Under the pieces are notes generated by a model, which did not search any database, was not told the DNA's origin, and saw only the letters and a list, made by a program, of their open reading frames with translations. From positions 8,273 through 72,272 of the forward strand of contig JBJXFX010000159.1 of assembly GCA_046152925.1 (NCBI GenBank): a stretch of DNA of 64,000 nt. Direction: 5' to 3'. The translations under genes were made by a program, and so were the position numbers. Source of the DNA: CAMAUF01 sp046152925 (GTDB lineage: Bacteria; Chloroflexota; Dehalococcoidia; Tepidiformales; Tepidiformaceae). Below, piece by piece: positions 58,443 to 64,000 of this stretch (the stretch's first letter is position 1; each line of letters begins with the position of its first letter).

Positions 58443-59491
58443 CGGACGCGGATCTCGGGTTCGCCGCGGCGGGCCCGCCCGATCCGCCAGAGCGGCTCGC
58501 TGGCTGCGCGGAACGCTGCCTCCATCGCCTCGGCTTTGCCGGGGCGCACGCCAAGGAGGAGCCCGCCGCTCGTTTGTGGGTCGGAGATGAGTGCTGCCAG
58601 GGTCGGGTCGATGCCGCGACGGAACGAGGCGTGTTGTTCGGCCCAGGCGCGGTTCCGGTTTTCGCCTCCGGTGTGGACGCCCATCTCGGAGGATTCGCGA
58701 GCGCCTGGGAGCAGCGGGAGCGACGCCGATTCGATCTCGGCGACGACACCGGATCGCGACGCCATCTCCCAGAGGTGGCCGAGGAGCCCGAAGCCGGTGA
58801 CATCGGTGCCGGCCCGGACGCCAGCCGCGACCGCGAGCCGGGACGCCTGTTGATTGAGGCGAACCATTGACTCTGCCGCCGAAACGGCCCAACTCGGGTC
58901 GGCCCGCTTCTGTTTGCTCGCCGAGAGGATGGTGCCGGTGCCGAGCGGCTTCGTCAGGTAGAGGAGGTCGCCGGGACGGAGGCCAGCTTTGGTGAGCATC
59001 TTCTTGGGGTGGACGAACCCGAGGACGGCGAGACCGTACTTCGGCTCGGGGTCCCAAACCGTGTGGCCGCCGGCGATCACGCCACCGGCTTCGGCGACCT
59101 TCGCCGCGCCGCCGCGGAGGATGTCGGTAACGACGGCCGGCGGGAGGTCCTGGGGGAAGGCGGCGACGTTGAGCGCGAAGGCGACTTCGCCGCCCATCGC
59201 GAACACGTCGGACATGGCGTTCGCAGCGGCGATAGCGCCGTAGGTTTCCGGGTCGTCAACGACTGGGGCGAAGAAATCGACGGTCGCGACCAGGGCGCGC
59301 GTCGCCGACAGCCGGTAAACGGCTGCGTCGTCGGGCACGCCCAAGCCAACGAGGAGCTCGGGGTGCTGTTCGCCAGTGAACATCGAAGCGAGTGGCTGCA
59401 GGACCTGCGCCAGGGCCTCCGGGCCCGCTTTCGATGCTCAGCCGCCGCAGCTCGTCAGGTCGGTGAGCCGGATGATCTCTTCACGCGTCAC
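58439..59491 (-). CDS. selD: Selenide, water dikinase, itself a selenoprotein (in-frame UGA)
   Basis: A 350-aa SelD that makes selenophosphate from selenide and ATP. Read from GTG 59491 the N-terminus is VTREEIIRLTDLTSCGG, then UGA (59440-59438), then ASKAGPEALAQVLQPL, and the frame continues to 58439. The UGA sits where E. coli has catalytic Cys17, and Lys21 is at the position of E. coli Lys20, so the codon should be selenocysteine (U18). Downstream are GGHTVWDPEPKYGLAVLGFV and GTDVTGFGLLGHLWEM, as in other SelD. A SECIS-like hairpin follows the UGA. The gene head has TACGAT 6 nt before the GTG. Confidence 0.93.
59381..59440 (-). promoter_or_regulatory. UGA codon with bacterial SECIS-like hairpin in selD
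   Basis: Downstream of the UGA, CATCGAAAGCG (59436 to 59426) pairs with CGCTTCGATG (59390 to 59381) with one bulged A. Inside, GCAGGTCCTGC (59408 to 59398) makes an apical hairpin very like the GCAGGUCUGC tip of the E. coli fdhF SECIS. The tip is about 32 nt from the UGA, in the range known for bacterial SECIS. Confidence 0.7.
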
Positions 59492-59497
59492 GGAGCC

Positions 59498-59503
59498 ATC
59501 GTA
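59498..59503 (-). promoter_or_regulatory. -10 box of a leaderless transcript (selD)
   Basis: TACGAT on the minus strand ends 6 nt before GTG 59491. Confidence 0.55.
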
Positions 59504-59580
59504 GATGATCGGCCTGACAGACGCCGGGACGGGACGCGCGCATCTCAGGCGGGCGGTATCCTCGCCCGTGGAGCGCGCCC

Positions 59581-60594
59581 GTGCCGGATGCCCAACCCGA
59601 GGTCAGCGTGATCGTGGTCGCCTACCGCCGCCTCGACCTCGTCGAGCGGGCGGTCGCGTCCGTCCTCGCGTCGACGGGCATCGACCTCGAAGTGGTGGTC
59701 GTCAACAACGACCGGGGACTGCCGGTGGGGGCCTGGGCTGCGACGGTGGGCGATGCTCGCCTCTCGGTTGTCGAGGCCGGGTTTAACAGCGGGTATGCAG
59801 GAGGCGTGAACCGTGGGGTTGCCGCCAGCCGTGGGCGCTACGTGTTTTTCCAGAACCAGGACCTGACGGTCGCCCCGGACCACCTGGCGCAGCTCACGGC
59901 GTTCATGGAGGCGCATCCGCGGGCCGGCGCTGCGAGCGGGAAGATCCTGCGGTCGGGGGGAGAGGCGCCCATGATCGACACGGCCGGGATCTTCATGAAG
60001 CGGCACCGCGGGGCCTACGACCGCGGCGAAGGCACGCCCGACGTTGGCCAGTTCGACACCGTGAGTGAGGTGTTTGCCGCGAGCGGGGCCGGGTTCTTCG
60101 CCCGCCGAAGCGCCCTAGAGGATGTTGGGCCTCGGGGCCGCCCGCTCGACGAGGCGTTCTTCATGTACAAGGAGGAGGTGGACCTTTGTTGGCGGCTGCG
60201 GCTGCGCGGCTGGGAATGTTGGTACGTCCCGGCGGCGGTGGCCTGGCACGGCCGGACGTCGGCCAGCCTCGGCGGGCGCGGGTTCGTTGCGGGCGCGCGG
60301 GACTACTGGCGGCTGGTGCGAGCGCGGCCGGCGCACGTCCGCCTGCATTCGCTGAAGAACCAGTGGTTGATGCTTGTGAAGGACGCTGACCTCGCGGACG
60401 TAGTACGTTCGCCCCAAATTTTGGTCCGGGAGGCGATGCTCTTCGCCGTTACGCTGGTGACGTCGCCGCCGATCGCGGTGCGCGCGGTGCTCTCGTTCCT
60501 CCGGGCGGCCCCCGCGGTCGTTCGAGAGCGCCGGCGGGTCCAATCGCGGCGCGTCGTGGGCCGCGGGGCGCTCGCCGTGTGGTTCCGGCAATGA
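59581..60594 (+). CDS. Family 2 glycosyltransferase, rhamnosyltransferase-like
   Basis: A 337-aa GT2 with VSVIVVAYRRLDLVERAVASV at 8-28, NNDRGLPVG, FFQNQDLTVAPDHLAQL near 90-106 (DxD-like), GAGFFARRSALEDVG and EEVDLCWRLRLRGWECWYVP, the pattern of WbbL/RfbN-type rhamnosyltransferases. With rmlAB nearby it may use dTDP-rhamnose or a related 6-deoxy sugar. The GTG start lies 18 nt after TATCCT (59557-59562). It overlaps the next gene by ATGA. Confidence 0.85.
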   Translation: MPDAQPEVSVIVVAYRRLDLVERAVASVLASTGIDLEVVVVNNDRGLPVGAWAATVGDARLSVVEAGFNSGYAGGVNRGVAASRGRYVFFQNQDLTVAPDHLAQLTAFMEAHPRAGAASGKILRSGGEAPMIDTAGIFMKRHRGAYDRGEGTPDVGQFDTVSEVFAASGAGFFARRSALEDVGPRGRPLDEAFFMYKEEVDLCWRLRLRGWECWYVPAAVAWHGRTSASLGGRGFVAGARDYWRLVRARPAHVRLHSLKNQWLMLVKDADLADVVRSPQILVREAMLFAVTLVTSPPIAVRAVLSFLRAAPAVVRERRRVQSRRVVGRGALAVWFRQ

Positions 60595-63245
60595 CAGCGA
60601 TGGCGGCCCGGCGCCGGGGTTGGCTGCGGGTGGCTGGGGTCACCGCCGGGAGCGGCCTGCAGCGGGGCCTTGGCGCCCTCTTGGTCCTCGTGCTGGTCGC
60701 GATCGCGAGCCGGACGGGCGAGGCGGGCGATGCGGCCCTCGTCGGCGTCGCGGCCGCGATCGCGCTGATTGCCCTGAGCGTCGCCGATTTGGGCAGCACG
60801 CCAGCGATGCTGCGCGACTTTGCCACCCAGTCGCCGACCCGCACGGAGTTCTTCGCGCTCGCTCGCGTCCGGGCCTTCGCGGCGCTTATCGCTGGGCTGG
60901 CTGCGGCTGCGTTGGCCGTGCCGGCGGGCGGAGCGTGGGCCGAGGCGGTGGGTATCGCCGCACTGAGCCTCCCCTTGGCGGCGCTCGTGGGGACGGCGAC
61001 GCCGAAGCTGGTCGCCGACCGTGACGGCCTTACGCTGGGCGTCGGCGCAGTCGCGGGCTTCTTGCTGGGGCTGGCGGTGGCGGCCGGGCTGGCCGTCCTG
61101 GATATGCCGGCGGCAGTGTTGCTCTTGGCGTTGCCGGCGGCGCGGGGCGTCGAAGCGGGGATCCTGTTCGCCGGCTGCCAGTTCCGGCGGCGTGGGCGGC
61201 AGGGCGAATCGAGCCGCTTCGACGTGCGCTGGCTGGCGCGGGCCTGGCCGCTCGCCGTCTACGGCGTGCTCCAGGTCGTCTACTTGCGCTCTCAGGTTGT
61301 GGTGCCAGCGTTCGTCCTGGACCGGGCGGGTGCGGGCCACGTTTCAGAGGGGTTCAACCTGTATTCCGCGGGGACGTTGCTACCGGGCGTGCTGGCGCTG
61401 GCGACTTGGCCGCTGATTGTCCGCGCCCAGCGCCGCTATCCGGGCCGGCTCGCGGCGACCATCGTCCGTTATGGGGCCGTCTCGCTCGCGTGCGTCTTGC
61501 CGGCGACGGCAGTCCTGCTCGCGGCGCCCGGCTTCGTGCTCGACCTGGTCTTTGGCGAAAGCCCGGCGAGCCTTGAAGCCTACCTTCGCTGGACGGCGGT
61601 CGCCCTGCTCTTTATTGGGCCGAACACGCTCCTCCTGACGGCGATCGTGGCGCGAGACCGCCAGCGCGGCCTCGCGGGCGCCTGGGCAGTCGCTTCGGTC
61701 GTAGCGGTTGGGGCGAACCTCGCGTTTCCCTCGCTCTGGGGCGTCGCGGGAGCTGGCTTGGCCGTCGTCGTCGGCGAGGCGTTGCTGACGGTCGCGTTCG
61801 CCCTCTTGCTCGCGATTTCGCCTGCGCGCGCGGCGGCGGCGTTCCATCGGAAGGTTGCTGGGCGTTCCATTGGGGCGCTCGCGCTCGCCGGCCTCGGCGG
61901 GGGCGTTGCGGCCGGGTTGGCGGCCCCACTCATCGCGAACGCGGTGGTCTTTCCCGACGAGCGGACGGGGATCCTTGCGCTGCTTGCGCTCCCGCCGGTG
62001 TTATTCGGGGTTGCCAAGGTGTCGGGGTACGACTTGTTCGCGCCGGCCTCGATTTTCGCGCTCGTCTGGTCGACGTCGCTGGCGATCGCCCAGCTCCCGT
62101 TCTTTCCGGACTTCAACTGGACACCCGAAATGTGGCTGCTCGTCACACTTCCGCCGGGGATCTTCGTGGCGAGCGCGGCGATCGCGACGGGGTCGACGGG
62201 CTTCAGGCCGGCTGCGCGGACACGTCTGGTGGGGCTCCCAACGCCGCCGCCGTCGTGGATTCTCAGCGCGATGGTGGCGTTCGGGCTCCTTGGTTGGGCG
62301 TATTTCTACGCATCGCTCGGCACGTTTCCGTTGCTCTCTGGGGAGATCGATGCTGTCCGGTTCACGGCGTTTCCGTTCCCGGCGCTCGTCGCCAGCCGCT
62401 TTAGCCACGTCGTGGTGATTGTCTGCGTGTTTCTCGCCTTGGCCACGACAGGCCGGGCGCGGTTCTTTTTCGCGGCGATCGCGGTCGCCGGCCTCGTGCC
62501 GATGCTCCTTTCCGGGGGGCGCCTCTATCCGGTCTCGGCGGTGGTCAGCGGCGCGCTGGCGGCGGGGCTGGTCCGCGGCCTGGACCGGCGGCTCGTCGTG
62601 GTGGGGGTGGCTGGCTTCGTCGCGATCGTCGCTGCGTCGTCGGTGCTTTGGTTCGCGCGCATCGACCAGCAGGGCCCGAACCCGTTCAAGAACTATCTCG
62701 AAGGCGAGCTGCTCCACGAGCGGCCGGCCGTCCTCCAATGGACAATCCCGGTACAGATGGCGGCGTCGGCCAACATGCTCACGCTTGGTGACGTGGTGGA
62801 GAGCCGTGCGCTCGACTACGACCGCGAGCCTGGCTGGTACTCGCTCCGCTTCCTCGACCGGCTCGGCCCTGCGAAGGACCTTGAGATCGTTGCGCGGGAC
62901 CACTCGCGCTTCCAACAGGTGACGACGACCTACCTTGGTGAGTTCTACGCCGACTTCGGCATCACCGGGGCGCTGCTCTACTCGCTGGTCGCGGGCGGGC
63001 TCTACGGCATCTTGTACCGCTGGATGCGGACGGCGCGAAGCTGGGTCCCGCTCGTGCTCTACGGCTATGCCGCCTTCTGGCTCGTGTTCGCCGTGTTCCT
63101 TGGGTATTGGGCGACGCACGGCGTCTGGATCATCGACTTGCCGCTGATCGTGTTCCTCGGGTGGCTGATGGACGGGCGGGCTGCCCGGAGCGGTGTCCGC
63201 CAGGGCGTGGCGTTTGCCGGGCGTTCCCCACAAGCCTCGGCCTGA
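60591..63245 (+). CDS. Fused Wzx-like flippase and Wzy-like polymerase
   Basis: An 884-aa membrane protein in two halves. Residues about 15-440 have 12 or so helices in the MOP/Polysacc_synt pattern of lipid-linked oligosaccharide flippases (VTAGSGLQRGLGALLVLVLV, then VYLRSQVVVPAFVLDRAGAG). Residues about 450-860 have the oligosaccharide-repeat-unit polymerase pattern: FPLLSGEIDAVRF, LLSGGRLYPVSAVVSG, and the large extracytoplasmic loop ending TTTYLGEFYADFGITGALLY near 784-803. Flipping and polymerisation of a repeat unit would be coupled in one chain. No frame break is seen between the halves. It overlaps the GT2 gene. Confidence 0.8.
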   Translation: MTAMAARRRGWLRVAGVTAGSGLQRGLGALLVLVLVAIASRTGEAGDAALVGVAAAIALIALSVADLGSTPAMLRDFATQSPTRTEFFALARVRAFAALIAGLAAAALAVPAGGAWAEAVGIAALSLPLAALVGTATPKLVADRDGLTLGVGAVAGFLLGLAVAAGLAVLDMPAAVLLLALPAARGVEAGILFAGCQFRRRGRQGESSRFDVRWLARAWPLAVYGVLQVVYLRSQVVVPAFVLDRAGAGHVSEGFNLYSAGTLLPGVLALATWPLIVRAQRRYPGRLAATIVRYGAVSLACVLPATAVLLAAPGFVLDLVFGESPASLEAYLRWTAVALLFIGPNTLLLTAIVARDRQRGLAGAWAVASVVAVGANLAFPSLWGVAGAGLAVVVGEALLTVAFALLLAISPARAAAAFHRKVAGRSIGALALAGLGGGVAAGLAAPLIANAVVFPDERTGILALLALPPVLFGVAKVSGYDLFAPASIFALVWSTSLAIAQLPFFPDFNWTPEMWLLVTLPPGIFVASAAIATGSTGFRPAARTRLVGLPTPPPSWILSAMVAFGLLGWAYFYASLGTFPLLSGEIDAVRFTAFPFPALVASRFSHVVVIVCVFLALATTGRARFFFAAIAVAGLVPMLLSGGRLYPVSAVVSGALAAGLVRGLDRRLVVVGVAGFVAIVAASSVLWFARIDQQGPNPFKNYLEGELLHERPAVLQWTIPVQMAASANMLTLGDVVESRALDYDREPGWYSLRFLDRLGPAKDLEIVARDHSRFQQVTTTYLGEFYADFGITGALLYSLVAGGLYGILYRWMRTARSWVPLVLYGYAAFWLVFAVFLGYWATHGVWIIDLPLIVFLGWLMDGRAARSGVRQGVAFAGRSPQASA

Positions 63246-63320
63246 GCGGTCGCACGGCCCTTGCGCCGCCGTGCGGGCCGCTCGAACATGCCGATGGGGC
63301 CTTGGCCACGGGAGAGCACG

Positions 63321-64000
63321 ATGCCGCGCAAGATCATCCTCGTCGAGCTGAACGAAGTCCCCTTCACCGTGTATGACCGGTTTGTTGTCCAAGCGCCAGC
63401 GAGTGCGGTGGCGAAAGTGTTCGCTCGCTCGCGGCACTACGTGACCGTGGCGGCGGAGGCCCACCAACTCGACCCATGGATCACCTGGCCCACGTTTCAT
63501 CGCGGCGTGAACGACGAGCGCCACGGGATCTATCACCTCGGTCAGAACCTTGAGCAGGCAGACCGGGACTACCCGCCGGTTTGGCGGATCCTTCACGATG
63601 CCGGCCGATCGGTCGGCGTTTTCGGCTCGCTGCACAGCAGCCACACGCCGGAGGACATCGACCGTTACGCGTTCTATCTGCCGGATGTCTTTGCTGAGCA
63701 CACGGCGGTGCATCCGCGCTCGCTGGCTGCCTTCCAGGAGTTCAACCTCGCGATGACGCGGGCTTCGGCGCGCAACGTCGACCGCCACATCCCGGCGCGG
63801 GAGGCGGCCGCGTTCCTCCGCGACCTGCCGAGGCTCGGCGTCCGCCCGGCGACCCTTCGGGCGATAGCCGGGCAGCTCGCCGGGGAAGCGCGCCATCGCG
63901 AACGCAAGACGCGCCGGCGCGCGATCCAGACCCTGTTGATGGCCGACGTCTTCCTCAAGCTGCTTCGCGGGACGCGCCCAGAGTTCGCGACGTTCTATTC
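63321..64000 (+). CDS. Alkaline-phosphatase-superfamily protein, N-terminal part
   Basis: From ATG 63321, after a GGGAGAG Shine-Dalgarno, the frame is open to the window edge (226 residues seen). The start MPRKIILVELNEVPFTVYDR has the first beta strand and acidic residue of the alkaline phosphatase/phosphodiesterase fold, followed by DPWITWPTFHRGVNDERHGI (Thr nucleophile region) and VWRILHDAGRSVGVFGSLHS. Similar proteins occur in surface-glycan loci and may add or remove phosphoryl groups. The C-terminal metal ligands are outside the window. Confidence 0.65.
   Translation, partial: MPRKIILVELNEVPFTVYDRFVVQAPASAVAKVFARSRHYVTVAAEAHQLDPWITWPTFHRGVNDERHGIYHLGQNLEQADRDYPPVWRILHDAGRSVGVFGSLHSSHTPEDIDRYAFYLPDVFAEHTAVHPRSLAAFQEFNLAMTRASARNVDRHIPAREAAAFLRDLPRLGVRPATLRAIAGQLAGEARHRERKTRRRAIQTLLMADVFLKLLRGTRPEFATFY

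Noticed and set aside
58439..59383. SelD as a truncated protein starting at the ATG at 59383
   Set aside because: That start would remove the catalytic Cys/Sec and Lys; the upstream frame through UGA is perfectly SelD-like.

Overview
This is a 64 kb piece of a GC-rich, gene-dense bacterial chromosome. It holds about 63 protein genes, one probable structured RNA, and one small mobile-repeat cluster. The gene mix (leaderless-style promoters, a class I PHA synthase, a membrane-tethered YvcK, an HdrD/FadF-like Fe-S oxidoreductase, a selenocysteine-containing SelD, many GTG/TTG starts, no visible outer-membrane machinery) suits a Chloroflexota bacterium, for example a Tepidiforma/Dehalococcoidia-like lineage. 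This placement is inference, since there is no rRNA or other phylogenetic marker I can score.

Layout. Positions 1-3556 are the edge of a surface-polysaccharide locus: an O-antigen-ligase-like fragment, a Wzz-like chain-length protein and two glycosyltransferases. They are followed by a degenerate Rieske-like protein and a membrane-tethered LuxR-HTH protein. An acyl-CoA synthetase follows at 5769. Positions 7344-9739 look like an accessory patch: GATGAGCCT iterons, a VapBC-type pair whose toxin gene is frameshifted, and a secreted protein. Positions 10177-18056 carry an FadF-like membrane Fe-S protein, a YcgR/YcgQ-type permease pair, a beta-propeller lipoprotein-like protein, and an operon of MFS exporter, membrane-anchored RNase A-like toxin and immunity protein. 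Positions 18263-21810 form a polyhydroxyalkanoate block (depolymerase, synthase, SDR). Positions 23100-24950 hold a Phd/PIN toxin-antitoxin pair and a RAYT transposase with its REP/MITE-like elements. Positions 26434-28728 are a probable arsenic/chromate resistance operon (AqpS, ArsC, ChrA).

Positions 28721-53310 are mostly housekeeping genes in short operons: CCA-adding enzyme, Nudix, LipB, a pseudo-E2, RsmE, Nth, geranylgeranyl reductase, MutY, QueA, RlmN, Fmt, SAM hydrolase, SecG, YvcK and GatB. A 6S-RNA-like gene with its own terminator lies at about 31465-31650. Positions 53321-63320 contain a large LAL-type regulator divergent from rmlA-rmlB, the selenoprotein SelD, a glycosyltransferase and a rare Wzx-Wzy fusion, followed by the start of an alkaline-phosphatase-fold protein at the right edge. 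Both ends of the window are therefore cell-surface polysaccharide loci.

Two translation-initiation styles coexist. About a dozen transcription-unit heads have a TANNNT -10 box only 6-8 nt before the start codon, which implies leaderless mRNA. Others (phaC, gatB, the E2-like gene, RAYT) carry a strong Shine-Dalgarno. Within operons, ATGA/GTGA overlaps are the rule.
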